Assembly (NCBI RefSeq): GCF_024298965.1
Contig: NZ_CP085193.1
Span: 8,494,001-8,558,000, forward strand
Source: Streptomyces rapamycinicus NRRL 5491
GTDB lineage: Bacteria > Actinomycetota > Actinomycetes > Streptomycetales > Streptomycetaceae
Direction: 5' to 3'
Length of the DNA: 64,000 bases
Shown: positions 36,972 to 45,710 of the stretch, one piece after another
Layout: each line of letters starts with the position of its first letter
Numbering within the stretch: position 1 is the stretch's first letter
Made by a program: the position numbers and the translations under genes
Notes under the pieces: generated by a model
Database searches by the model: none
What the model saw: the letters and a program-made list of their open reading frames with translations, nothing else
Told to the model about the DNA's origin: nothing

Positions 36972-37412
36972 GTGTCGTGAACGAGTGGCGGGCGGGGTTG
37001 GTCACCTACGGGTGTCCGGCGGGACTTGGCGCCCGCGGCGGACTGTTCCCCTCCCCGCCCCTTCCCGAAACTGGGGCTCTGCCCCAGGCCCCGATCCCGG
37101 GGCTTCGCCCCAGACCCCGTACAGGGGCTTCGACCCAGGCCCTGGGGGGCCATGGGCGGAGCCCCTGCCCTGCGGCGGAGGCCCACCGCCCATGGCCCCC
37201 GGACGCCCTTCGGGCGTGTCCTCAAACTCCCCCAGCTACCGCTGGGAGGTGCCCCCTGACGGGCTGAAATCAGCCCCTCCGGCGATTGAGGAGCGGGGTC
37301 TGGGGCGGAGCCCCAGTTGTGGGAAGGGGCGGGGAGGGGGAACGGCCCGCCGCAGGCGTACGCGTACCGCCGGACACCCCCTGCGCCCCACCCTGCCGCT
37401 GACGCCGACCCG
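36972..37412. repeat. repeat-rich intergenic region with nested inverted repeats
   Basis: No gene is seen in 441 bp. It holds a partial copy of the dispersed repeat (37056-37093) and the full copy (37271-37331) in inverse orientation. Between them is a perfect 15-bp inverted repeat (37145-37159 with 37186-37200) and a small hairpin CGCCCTTCGGGCG (37203-37215). The outer copies could pair over 240 bp. It separates the downstream end of the GH89 gene from the promoter of the sigma-like gene. Confidence 0.75.
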
Positions 37413-40400
37413 CTACGGCGTACTCGTCCTCCAGCCGCTCAACTCGACCGTCCCCCGGGCGCCCGTACCGCCGTTCGCCGCGGTCATGAAGATCCCGGCG
37501 TCCTGCGCGGCCGCCCCGCCCGGCGCCGTCACGGTGGCCACCTTCCGCCAGCTCGCGCCGTCGTCGGTGGACAGCTCGCCGGTGTAGGAGGTGGCGGCGG
37601 TGCGGGTCAGCCGCAGCAGTACGGGCGCCTTGACGCCGGTGATCCGCTGGTAGGTGTCCAGCGTGCCGTCGCCGCCCGAGTCGTACGACAGGACGACACC
37701 GTTGGCCGGGGTGACGGAGAGGTTCACGAAGCCGGGGGAGCCCGCCGTGGCGAGGTCGTCGCGGACGATGATCCCGGCCCGCGCCCAGGGCCCGGTGACC
37801 GCCTGGGCGTCCACCTTCACGGTCACGGTCGTGCCCACCGTAAGGACGCCGTCGCGGTAGACGGAGCCGAATTCGGCGGTGCCCTTCCACAGGTCCTGGC
37901 CCGCGCCGTCGATCGCGAACCGCTCGTCCAACTGGCCGAAGGCCGCACCGCTGTTGGTGACCGTCTTCAAGCCCTCTGCCAGCGGTCCGGCGATCCACAG
38001 CGTCCCGGTGCGTACGGCCCGCACCCGCTCCTCGCCCCGCGGCCCGTACGTCACGCCCAGTTCGTACGGCAGTGGCTTGAGCGGGTGCTCCAGCGGGTCT
38101 TCGGGCGCGGTCGCCCGCCAGCGGACCTCGCCGGTGCCGCCCGCCGGGACGCCCGGCAGCCGGGTCGGCCCGTCCGGGGACGGGTCGAGCCCGGCCGCGG
38201 TGAGGTCGAAGTCGACGCGGCCGGTGGGGCGCAGCCCGTTGACGTTGCGCAGGGCGGCGGTGAGGGTCGCGGAGCCGCCGGGCGGCAGGGTGGCGGGCTC
38301 GGCGGTGACGGTCAGCGTGCCCTGGTACGGGGCCTTGGCCAGCGCCTCGTACACCCGCTTGGCGGTGCGGTGGGCGTCGGCCGTCGGCCGCACGGGGTAG
38401 CTCTTGCGCTCGCGCGTCCACGGCTCCTCGACGGCGAACCAGTCGAAGGTGCGCGGTGCGCGGTTCTCCGCCAGCGCGTCCGCCAGCTCGTCCAGATAGG
38501 ACTGCCACTGGGGGAGGTGGAAGTCGGCGATGAGGCCGCTCCAGTCGCGGTTGGCGTAGTTGGCCAGTTTGCCGCCGTCGGCCGTGGCGCGGTCCGCCCA
38601 GGTGGTGATGAGGGTGCGCGCGGCCCGCTCCAGCTGCGCCGACTCCTCCTCGCCCGACGCCATCCGCTTGGCGTCCTCGAGCCATGGGCCCAGCAGGAAC
38701 CGCCGGTGGGCGCCGGTCATGTCGTCGCTGAGCCGCATCAGTTTGAGCCACAGCCGGGACAGCGTCTTGAAGGCGGTGCGGTCCTTACGGTCATAGGCGT
38801 CCTGGAGCTGCGGGATCAGCTGCCAGGAGCGGTTGGCGAGGGCCTGCCGTGCGATGTCGGTGAGGTCGTGGCGGTAGGCGTCGCTGTCGCGCAGCCCGGC
38901 GCGCACGCCCAGCAGCGCCGCGAAGGCCACGTCGAACCCGGCCGGGTCGAAGGCGGGGGTGTGGGTGGCGTAGTTGGTGCCCGAACGCGCGCTCAGGGAG
39001 GGCCGGGCGGCGAACACCGAGTCGTGCGGGCGGCCGTCCTTGCTGCTGATCTCGTACGCGGTGCCGCGCAGCGCGGCGAACGCCTCCCGGGCCCTGGTGT
39101 CCGGCCCGCCGTAGCGCACATCGGCGTAGGAGCGGAACCACTCGGCCCGGTCCACCGCCTCATCCCGCCACGCCAACTCGCTGAACAGCTCCAGCGCGGC
39201 CGGATCCCGCTCGACCGCCTCCGGCATATAGGCCGTGCCGACCAGCTTGCTGCCCGGTTTGTCGCGCCATACGGTGAACCGCTTGGTCCACATATGGGTC
39301 TTGGCGCCGATCGTGGTGCGGCCGCCGAAGTTGGGGATGGTGCCGAACGCGTACGGCACCCCACCCCAGTCCCGCTCCCGGTCGGTGACCGTGTCCAGGT
39401 CCGAAAGGCCGTCCACGATGAGCATCCGGTCGTGGTCGACGGCGTCCAGCAGATCGCGGCGCGGGTTCTCCTGCCAGCCGAGGATCACCCAGGTGGCGCC
39501 GGGGCGCGAGGTCTGGAGCGAGGTCTCCACGGCGCGGGCGGCCTCCGGCACCGGAACGTCCCCGGGGTCGCCGCCCTCGTGCAGCAGATCCATCTTGAAC
39601 AGCTCGGCCTCGCCGAACAGTTCGCCCTGATGGCGGTAGAAGGCGGCGGCCACCTTCCGGAACACCTCGGTGCGCGGATCGAGCCAGTCGGGCCGCCGGA
39701 GCCCGTTCCAGTCGCCCTGCGGGACCGTACGGCCCCCGGGGTTGCGTTCCGCGAAGCCGTCCGGGACGGTGCCGAAGTAGCCGGGGAACACCGGCCGCAT
39801 GCCCAGCTCCCGCAGCCGGTCGGCGATCCGCCGCCCCAGCTCGGTGCGCTTGGCCAGGAGCGCGGTGGACACCGGTCCGCCGTAACCGCTCATGTTCTGC
39901 AGCAGCCACCACGGCTGGTGGGAGGGGGCGGGGAGCCAGGCCCGCGCCTCGTCTTCCGTATAGCCGAAGTCCTGGAGCAGCCGGTGGTAGACACCCTCCT
40001 GACCGGCGGTGACCAGCAGTTCGTTGCAGCCGTGCAGGGCCGCGATGTCGATCAGGTGCTCCCAGCGGTCCCAGTCGGCGAACGGCGCGGTGTAGCCGTC
40101 GTGGGTGTCGTTGAACGCGAAGCGGTGCGGGAGCGCGGTCGAGCGGGTGACGCGCCGGGCGGGCGCGGGCAGCTTCTTCGGCAGGTTCAGCTGATCGCCT
40201 GACCAGGTGATCTGGGCGTGGCAGGTGTACTTGAGGTACCAGTGCACACCGGTGAGCAGCACCGCCGGACTGGTCCCGGAGACCGTCAGCCGCCCCGCGG
40301 ACCCGCCGACCTCGAACCGCTCCTCGGCACCCCGCTTCTCCAGCGCCACCAGCCGGAACTGATCGGCGTGCGTCGGCAGCAGCCGTCGCAGGGCGGCGCG

Positions 40401-40547
40401 CGCGGGAGCGGTGTCGAATGCGGCCACTGCGGTGTCCTGTGTGTCGTGTGGTTCGTCGGCCACCGCGGGGATCCGGCTCCCCAGTGTGGCCCCGGCCCCC
40501 AGTGCTCCGGCGGTTCCGATCAGCGTGCGTCTGCTCAGGTCGCTCAT
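37413..40547 (-). CDS. secreted alpha-N-acetylglucosaminidase (GH89)
   Basis: A 1044-residue relative of human NAGLU and bacterial GH89 enzymes, which remove terminal alpha-linked GlcNAc from glycans. Tat-type signal (SRRTLIGTAGALGAG). Typical family stretches are HRFAFNDTHDGYT, NMSGYGGPVS, LRELGMRPVFPGYFGTVP, KMDLLHEGGDPGDVP and VILGWQENPR. The Glu residues expected as catalytic are in the latter region and in the helical domain. After the catalytic part (to about residue 730) comes an NEW3-like beta domain (TVTAEPATLPPGGSATLTA) and a C-terminal beta-sandwich of about 190 residues, probably carbohydrate-binding. ATG at 40547 with GGGGGG upstream. Confidence 0.88.
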   Translation of the reverse strand: MSDLSRRTLIGTAGALGAGATLGSRIPAVADEPHDTQDTAVAAFDTAPARAALRRLLPTHADQFRLVALEKRGAEERFEVGGSAGRLTVSGTSPAVLLTGVHWYLKYTCHAQITWSGDQLNLPKKLPAPARRVTRSTALPHRFAFNDTHDGYTAPFADWDRWEHLIDIAALHGCNELLVTAGQEGVYHRLLQDFGYTEDEARAWLPAPSHQPWWLLQNMSGYGGPVSTALLAKRTELGRRIADRLRELGMRPVFPGYFGTVPDGFAERNPGGRTVPQGDWNGLRRPDWLDPRTEVFRKVAAAFYRHQGELFGEAELFKMDLLHEGGDPGDVPVPEAARAVETSLQTSRPGATWVILGWQENPRRDLLDAVDHDRMLIVDGLSDLDTVTDRERDWGGVPYAFGTIPNFGGRTTIGAKTHMWTKRFTVWRDKPGSKLVGTAYMPEAVERDPAALELFSELAWRDEAVDRAEWFRSYADVRYGGPDTRAREAFAALRGTAYEISSKDGRPHDSVFAARPSLSARSGTNYATHTPAFDPAGFDVAFAALLGVRAGLRDSDAYRHDLTDIARQALANRSWQLIPQLQDAYDRKDRTAFKTLSRLWLKLMRLSDDMTGAHRRFLLGPWLEDAKRMASGEEESAQLERAARTLITTWADRATADGGKLANYANRDWSGLIADFHLPQWQSYLDELADALAENRAPRTFDWFAVEEPWTRERKSYPVRPTADAHRTAKRVYEALAKAPYQGTLTVTAEPATLPPGGSATLTAALRNVNGLRPTGRVDFDLTAAGLDPSPDGPTRLPGVPAGGTGEVRWRATAPEDPLEHPLKPLPYELGVTYGPRGEERVRAVRTGTLWIAGPLAEGLKTVTNSGAAFGQLDERFAIDGAGQDLWKGTAEFGSVYRDGVLTVGTTVTVKVDAQAVTGPWARAGIIVRDDLATAGSPGFVNLSVTPANGVVLSYDSGGDGTLDTYQRITGVKAPVLLRLTRTAATSYTGELSTDDGASWRKVATVTAPGGAAAQDAGIFMTAANGGTGARGTVELSGWRTSTP

Positions 40548-40665
40548 GCGCCCCCCAACGGACAACGGCCAATGGGTCATATGGACAAGGCACTTAACCA
40601 GCGTTGTGGGGTGGGAGCAATGGGGCGCACGGGAGGCCGGGGCACGGCCGGCCGGCTCCGGCGGC

Positions 40666-41313
40666 TCAGTCCCGGTCGAGGTAGGCCAGCACTGCCAGCA
40701 CCCGCCGGTTGTTGTCGTCCGACGGCGGCAGGCCGAGCTTGCCGAAGATGTTGGAGGTGTGCTTGGCGATCGCCCGCTCGGTGACGAACAGCTGCGCCGC
40801 GATCGCCGTGTTGGACCGCCCCTCCGCCATCAGCTCCATCACCTCCAGCTCCCGTGGCGTCAGCCGCCCCAGCGGCTGGTCCTGGGCGCGCCGGTCCAGC
40901 AGCTGCGAGATCACCTGTGGATCCATCGCGGTGCCCCCGGCGGCGACCCGGCGCACCGCGTCGATGAACTGATCGGCGTCGAAGACCCGGTCCTTGAGCA
41001 GATAGCCGATGCCGCCGCTGCCGTCCGCGAGCAGCTCCCGCGCGTACAGCTGCTCCACGTGCTGCGACAGCACCAGCACCGGCAGCCCCGGCCGCGCCCG
41101 CCGCGCCGCCAGCGCGCACTGCAGCCCCTCGTCGCTGAACGACGGCGGCAGCCGTACGTCCACCACCGCCACATCCGGCTCCAGCTCGGCCAGCGCCTTG
41201 CTCAGCTCGGGCCCGCTCTCCACGGCGGCCACGACCTCGAAGTCGTACGCCTCCAGCATCCGCACCAGCCCGTCCCGCAGGAGGAAGAGGTCTTCGGCGA
41301 GGACAACGCGCAC
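40666..41313 (-). CDS. NarL/FixJ-family response regulator, orphan
   Basis: A 215-residue response regulator. The receiver has the acidic pair in AEDLFLLRDG, the phospho-acceptor Asp in VVDVRLPP and the Lys in LLKDR. The C-terminal LuxR-type HTH is LTPRELEVMELMAEGRSNTAIA. The GTG at 41313 is preceded by TTGGAG. No kinase is adjacent; the only NarL-type kinase in the window is 4.4 kb away (45711-46985), on the same strand and also without a partner. Confidence 0.93.
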   Translation of the reverse strand: MRVVLAEDLFLLRDGLVRMLEAYDFEVVAAVESGPELSKALAELEPDVAVVDVRLPPSFSDEGLQCALAARRARPGLPVLVLSQHVEQLYARELLADGSGGIGYLLKDRVFDADQFIDAVRRVAAGGTAMDPQVISQLLDRRAQDQPLGRLTPRELEVMELMAEGRSNTAIAAQLFVTERAIAKHTSNIFGKLGLPPSDDNNRRVLAVLAYLDRD

Positions 41314-41535
41314 GGCGGCTCCAAGGCGTCTTCGGGCCCCACGGGGTGGGGGACGTGACCGAATCCGACGAATGTACCGCTGTGCGGTGAGACACGGGCG
41401 GCACCGGCAAGGCGGCGTGGTTCGCCCTCGCGCCGCCGACCCCCGAGGAGCAGCACGGGAACCGTTCTGCCGGATTCCGCGTAATGTCCTCTTGACATGC
41501 TGCCGGCCGGTGGCGGGTGAACGAAGGGGGAGCCG

Positions 41536-42927
41536 GTGCTGGGTCGGATGCGGGTGACGGTGGGCGTGGCGGTGTCGCTTTCGGTGGCGCTGGTGGCGTG
41601 CGGGCCGGAGAAGGAGAAGGAGTGGACGGGGGCGGAGCCTTCGAAGGGGTCCGCGGCCGAGGCCGCGCGGTTCGCGCCGTTGGTGCGGCTGGCCAAGGGG
41701 GAGTCGCTGTTGCCGATGGACGCGACGCGGTTCATCGGGCGGTCCGCGCTGCGCTTCGACCACGATGGCTTCTGCCGTGACGAGGGGCCGGTGGCCGATC
41801 CGCCCGACCCGCGGCAGTTGGGGAGTAAGGACAATCCCTACAAGCACGCGGACGTGCAGCCGGGGAAGTCCTCGTCCAAGCCGGTGTCCTGCCCCGGGCA
41901 CGGGGACAAGTGGCACACCTCGACCGAGGCCGACGGCGGTTTCTATCTCGACCCGCCGAAGGAGGTGCGGAAGGGTGAGGGCACTGACGCGCCGGTCTAC
42001 TGGGAGTACCACAACCACAAGACCGACCCGAAGCGCGCGGCGTACGTCTTCTGGTTCTTCTACGCCTACAACAACCTGACCCCGGGCAACCGGCACGAGG
42101 GCGACTGGGAGCGCGTCGCGGTCCAATTGCGCGACGGCAAGCCGGAGGCGGTGACGTTCGCGAAGCACGGCAAGGACACGTGCAGTGTGAAGTGGTCGGA
42201 ACTGGATCCGCAGGACGGACATCCGACGGTGTACTCGGCGCGTGGTTCACACGGCTCCTATCCGACCGATAAGAACCAGTGGGTGAACGGCACGCTCGAC
42301 CGGCCCTCGAAGGGCGGCGCCGAGTGGCGCACTTGGGAGCACGCCCGCCCCGTCAACCGCGAGCCCTGGTGGGGGTACGCCGGGTGGTGGGGGTCGCAGC
42401 AGCATGTGAGCGGATTCAACGGGCCGATGGGCCCGCGCCCGGGGCGTCTGCTGTCGGGCATCTTCACCAACGACAGTTGCGGGCCCGCCGACAAGCCGCC
42501 GACGGATCCGCCCAAGGACCAGCCCACGGAACAGCCCACGGAACAGCCCACGGACCAGCCCACGGACCAGGCCGCGCCCAGGACGAAGGAAGGGGCGATC
42601 CGGCGGTACGAGGAGTATCTGCACGCCGTGGGCCGGGAGGACATCAAGACGGTCTGCGAGGTGGCCGGGCCCGCGGCGAAGCAGGCGGAGGACCAGGGGT
42701 TCGGTCCGTGCACGTCCACGTTCCTCGTCACGTTCCAGATGATCTCGCCTACGCAGAAGAAGGCTCTGCAGACCGCGACGGTCGATCCGCAGAAGGTCGT
42801 CGTACGAGGCCCCGACAAGTTCGACATCCCGGCCGCGGCGGTCAAGGCCTCCGTCACCTTCTCCGAAAACGAGATCGGGACCAGCACCCTGGAGTACATG
42901 AAGGACGACTGGTACATCACTGACTGA
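41536..42927 (+). CDS. Vps62-like domain lipoprotein
   Basis: A 463-residue lipoprotein (lipobox VALVAC). The central domain, about residues 130-310, carries NRHEGDWERVAVQL, VYSARGSHGSYP and WWGYAGWWGS, which are marks of the Vps62-related family. A linker follows with Gln-Pro-Thr-Glu/Asp repeats built from four 12-bp units (42520-42567), then a C-terminal domain of about 110 residues resembling DUF4878/NTF2-like modules. The GTG at 41536 has GGGGGAG just before it. A TTGACA -35-like hexamer is at 41492, but the -10 is unclear. Function unknown. It overlaps the end of the opposite gene by 11 bp. Confidence 0.8.
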   Translation: MLGRMRVTVGVAVSLSVALVACGPEKEKEWTGAEPSKGSAAEAARFAPLVRLAKGESLLPMDATRFIGRSALRFDHDGFCRDEGPVADPPDPRQLGSKDNPYKHADVQPGKSSSKPVSCPGHGDKWHTSTEADGGFYLDPPKEVRKGEGTDAPVYWEYHNHKTDPKRAAYVFWFFYAYNNLTPGNRHEGDWERVAVQLRDGKPEAVTFAKHGKDTCSVKWSELDPQDGHPTVYSARGSHGSYPTDKNQWVNGTLDRPSKGGAEWRTWEHARPVNREPWWGYAGWWGSQQHVSGFNGPMGPRPGRLLSGIFTNDSCGPADKPPTDPPKDQPTEQPTEQPTDQPTDQAAPRTKEGAIRRYEEYLHAVGREDIKTVCEVAGPAAKQAEDQGFGPCTSTFLVTFQMISPTQKKALQTATVDPQKVVVRGPDKFDIPAAAVKASVTFSENEIGTSTLEYMKDDWYITD

Positions 42928-44083
42928 GCGCGCGCGCCGCCGCGCGGTAGTGGTCGCGTATGTCCTGGCGCAGCAGCGCGCCGAACCCCGCGTGCTCCAC
43001 ACGGGAGGCGAGCTGGTCGCGGCTCACCCCCAGGGCGTCGGCAGTCGCGCCGAAGTGCCAGTCGTGGGCGGCGAGAAGGGTGAGCAGATGGCCGCGCCGG
43101 GTCTGGGCCTCGGAGAGGCGGAAGGTCTTGAGGTAGGCGAGGCGGCCGTCCTCGTGGGTGATGGTCTCGCCGATGTGCTGCTCGGCCCGGCGGTGGAACG
43201 GCGGCAGGAAGCGGGACAGGGCGAACGGCCCCATCCGGCGCACCCGCTGGACCTCGTACGCGGTGTCCAGCAGCCCACCCGCGAGCGCGGTGGTGTGGAA
43301 GTCCGCCCATTCCGCCCGCTGCCGGGCCGCCTCGGCGCGCAGCCCGGCCAGCGAGTACACCGCGCCGTCCGCTATCCGCGCCCGGAAGTCGGGCACGGGC
43401 CCGTACAGCGTCGCGTAGTGGTACACCAGCTCCCCGTACAGATCGTGCAGCAGCGACGGATGCAGGGCGCGGTAGTCGTCCGGATGCGGTACGACGAAGG
43501 CGGCGGCGAGCGCGTCGGCGGCGTAGAGCAGCACCCCGCACTGGCCCGGGTGGATCTCGAAGACCCGGAGCGCGTCGCCGAGCCCCGCCACCTCGGCGCC
43601 GGTGTACGCCTGCTCGACCCGCGGCGACAGACCGGTACTGACCGCCCGGTGCGACCACTCCTCCCACACCACCGCCGGGCCGCCGAAGTGCAGGGCGAGA
43701 TAGCCCTCCAGCGCGAGGTGCAGGGGGAGGAAGCGCAGCCGGTCGCGGTCGACGCGGCGCGCCATCCGGCGGTGGAAGCGGAGGGAGACGCACGGCGGCG
43801 GGCCGGCCCGCCGCTCGTCCCCCTGCCGCAGCCGGGTGCCGTACGCCGCGGCCGGGGTCCCGTCGGCCGTCCAGGTGGCGACGAAACCATGCGGAATGTA
43901 GGCGTAGTACGCCGTGCGCCGGTCGAGCGCGACGGCGGCGAGGTCGTCGCCGTAGAGCCGGGCGTCCAGCCGCAGATCGGCGATCGGCTCGTCCCGGACC
44001 AGGGGCACCAGCCGGATCGCGCCCCAGGTCTGGGCGGGCAGGGCGGTCAGCCCGGTGAGCTCCAGCGTCGTGGTGGTGGTCAT
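42917..44083 (-). CDS. ARPP-2-like domain protein, partner of the TROVE/vWA gene
   Basis: A 388-residue protein whose layout I recall from actinobacterial proteins annotated as ARPP-2: an opening GLTALPAQTWGAIRLVPLVRD, a middle FLPLHLALEGYLALHFGGP, IHPGQCGVLLYAADALAAAFV, and an HTH-like C-terminus (ATADALGVSRDQLASRVEHAGFG). ARPP domains were named for their association with ADP-ribosylglycohydrolase and rhodanese-phosphatase genes in predicted RNA-repair systems. It begins 17 bp after the TROVE/vWA gene and shares its transcript. The domain name is from memory, so it is a moderate-confidence assignment; the biochemical role is unknown. Confidence 0.6.
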   Translation of the reverse strand: MTTTTTLELTGLTALPAQTWGAIRLVPLVRDEPIADLRLDARLYGDDLAAVALDRRTAYYAYIPHGFVATWTADGTPAAAYGTRLRQGDERRAGPPPCVSLRFHRRMARRVDRDRLRFLPLHLALEGYLALHFGGPAVVWEEWSHRAVSTGLSPRVEQAYTGAEVAGLGDALRVFEIHPGQCGVLLYAADALAAAFVVPHPDDYRALHPSLLHDLYGELVYHYATLYGPVPDFRARIADGAVYSLAGLRAEAARQRAEWADFHTTALAGGLLDTAYEVQRVRRMGPFALSRFLPPFHRRAEQHIGETITHEDGRLAYLKTFRLSEAQTRRGHLLTLLAAHDWHFGATADALGVSRDQLASRVEHAGFGALLRQDIRDHYRAAARALSQ

Positions 44084-44099
44084 GGCTCCGTTCCTTCGG

Positions 44100-45542
44100 T
44101 CATGGCCGGTCCAGGAAGTGCCGCACCCGGGCGTCGAGATGCGCCCGCAATTCGGCCAGGCCGGTACGCCCCTCCGCGAACCGCGCGAACTCCACCAGCG
44201 TCGGCAGGTCCTCCGCGTCCCGCACCCCGGCCGTGGGCACGCCCGGCGCCAGCCGCCGTACGTCGAAGCCCTCCGCGTCATAGACCGGGTTGAGGTGCGC
44301 CACAGCGGTGCGGTGGCCGGGGTCGAGGCGGGCGCGCCAGACGCGCAGCACCTCTCCGGCCAGTCCGGGCGGTGCGTTGTCCCAGCCGTCGGAGACGATC
44401 AGCAGCCGGTCCGGCCGGTGCTCCAGCGCGTCCAGGATCCGCTCGCCGAGCGGGGTGGGGCCGTACGGATACCGCGTCAGCGGATCCCGGCCGCCCGACA
44501 ACCACAGCGGAATGAACTCCTCGGCCAGTGCTTCCAGCAGGAAGTGACAGCCGAGCGCGACGGCGAGCGGGCGGCGCCGCTTCCGCGTGGAGCCGAACGA
44601 CGAGAAGCTGTCGTCGAGGACCGCCGCGACCCGGCCCCAGGTACCGGCCCGGGTGCCCGCCGCGCGCCGTGCGGCGGCGCGCAGCGCGGCGGTCAACTCG
44701 ACGCGGCGCGCGGCCCGTTCGTCCAGCGGGAGCGAGAGCACATAGGTCGCCAGCCGGGTCAGCGGCATGGTGGCCGGATCCGCCCGTACGGAGTCGGCCC
44801 CGGCCGCGCGGGCCGCGCCCTGGAGCCGCAGCCGCTCCAGCCGGGTGAGCCGCGGGGCGATCCGCTCCAGGAAGACCTCGCGGTCGATGCCGTGCTTGGC
44901 GGCGAAGCCCTCGGCGACGGTGTACGGGAGGTCGTACACCGCGGACTGCTCGTAGTGGGCGCGGCGCCACGCCTCCAGCAGCGGGGAGCCGAACCCCTCG
45001 CTCCGGCGGCCGACCGGCTCGAAGAGGAACGGGCCGAGGTCGCCGTCGAGCCGCAGATGCGCGTGGCGGACGGCCGACTTGACCGCCCCCCGGTACTTCA
45101 CCGCGTCGAACGCCGGATCGGGGCGGGCCGCCAGCCAGTCCCGCACGATGGCGCGGGTGCGGCGGTTGTTGACCCCGGCCCGGCGCAGCCCGCGGAACAG
45201 CCGGTAGACCCGGGGCGGCGGAAGGGCGGCGAGACGCCGGGCGATCAGCCGGCCCTCGGTCCGGCGCTGTTCCGGTGTGGCCTCCTTGGCGCTCTCCAGC
45301 AGCCGCCGAACGATGAGCGCCGCGTTGTGGTCATTGATGTTCAGCGCGAGGGTCGCCGCGTACAGATCCCGGTAGTTCCCGAGCATGTAGGAGTGCAGGA
45401 AGTCGAGCGACATGCGCTGCTCGCCCGCGTCGGAGTGGAATTCCCGCTGGCCGGTCGAGGTGATGGCCGCGTTCACGAAGAGCAGGACGTCCTCGGCCGC
45501 GACCAGGTCGGCCGGCGTCTCCATATCGGCCAGCGTCTCCAT
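44100..45542 (-). CDS. TROVE/vWA (Ro60-like) protein
   Basis: A 480-residue two-part protein. The N-terminal half is alpha-helical, in HEAT-like repeats similar to TROVE proteins: a helix RRLLESAKEATPEQRRTEG, then RRLAALPPPRVYRLFRGLRR and RDWLAARPDPAFDAVKYRG. The C-terminal half is a von Willebrand A domain with the metal site DDSFSS (DxSxS) and a later LLIVSDGWDN strand. Ro60 and bacterial Rsr bind Y RNA and misfolded RNA in RNA quality control. The ATG at 45542 has GGAGG 5 nt upstream. It is first in an operon with the ARPP-2-like gene. I see no convincing Y RNA next to it. Confidence 0.7.
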   Translation of the reverse strand: METLADMETPADLVAAEDVLLFVNAAITSTGQREFHSDAGEQRMSLDFLHSYMLGNYRDLYAATLALNINDHNAALIVRRLLESAKEATPEQRRTEGRLIARRLAALPPPRVYRLFRGLRRAGVNNRRTRAIVRDWLAARPDPAFDAVKYRGAVKSAVRHAHLRLDGDLGPFLFEPVGRRSEGFGSPLLEAWRRAHYEQSAVYDLPYTVAEGFAAKHGIDREVFLERIAPRLTRLERLRLQGAARAAGADSVRADPATMPLTRLATYVLSLPLDERAARRVELTAALRAAARRAAGTRAGTWGRVAAVLDDSFSSFGSTRKRRRPLAVALGCHFLLEALAEEFIPLWLSGGRDPLTRYPYGPTPLGERILDALEHRPDRLLIVSDGWDNAPPGLAGEVLRVWRARLDPGHRTAVAHLNPVYDAEGFDVRRLAPGVPTAGVRDAEDLPTLVEFARFAEGRTGLAELRAHLDARVRHFLDRP

Positions 45543-45682
45543 GGGGCCTCCGGCGACGGGGTGCGGGAGCCGGCCGGGGAATGGGGGCACGAACTGCGAA
45601 TCGTCGCTTAGCAGGCGGGTTCCGGAAGTCGCACCGGAGTCCCGCGGCCGGCATCGGCACGCTAACACCGGCGCGGCGCGTC

Positions 45683-45709
45683 CCGCCGCCGGATTTTCCC
45701 CGGCGGTGG
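45683..45709 (-). terminator. stem-loop after the histidine kinase gene
   Basis: CCGCCGCCGG and CCGGCGGTGG pair with one mismatch around a 7-nt loop rich in T (ATTTTCC). It lies directly after the kinase stop at 45711 and before the TROVE gene promoter. No U-run follows, as is usual for streptomycete terminators. Confidence 0.55.
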
Positions 45710-45710
45710 G

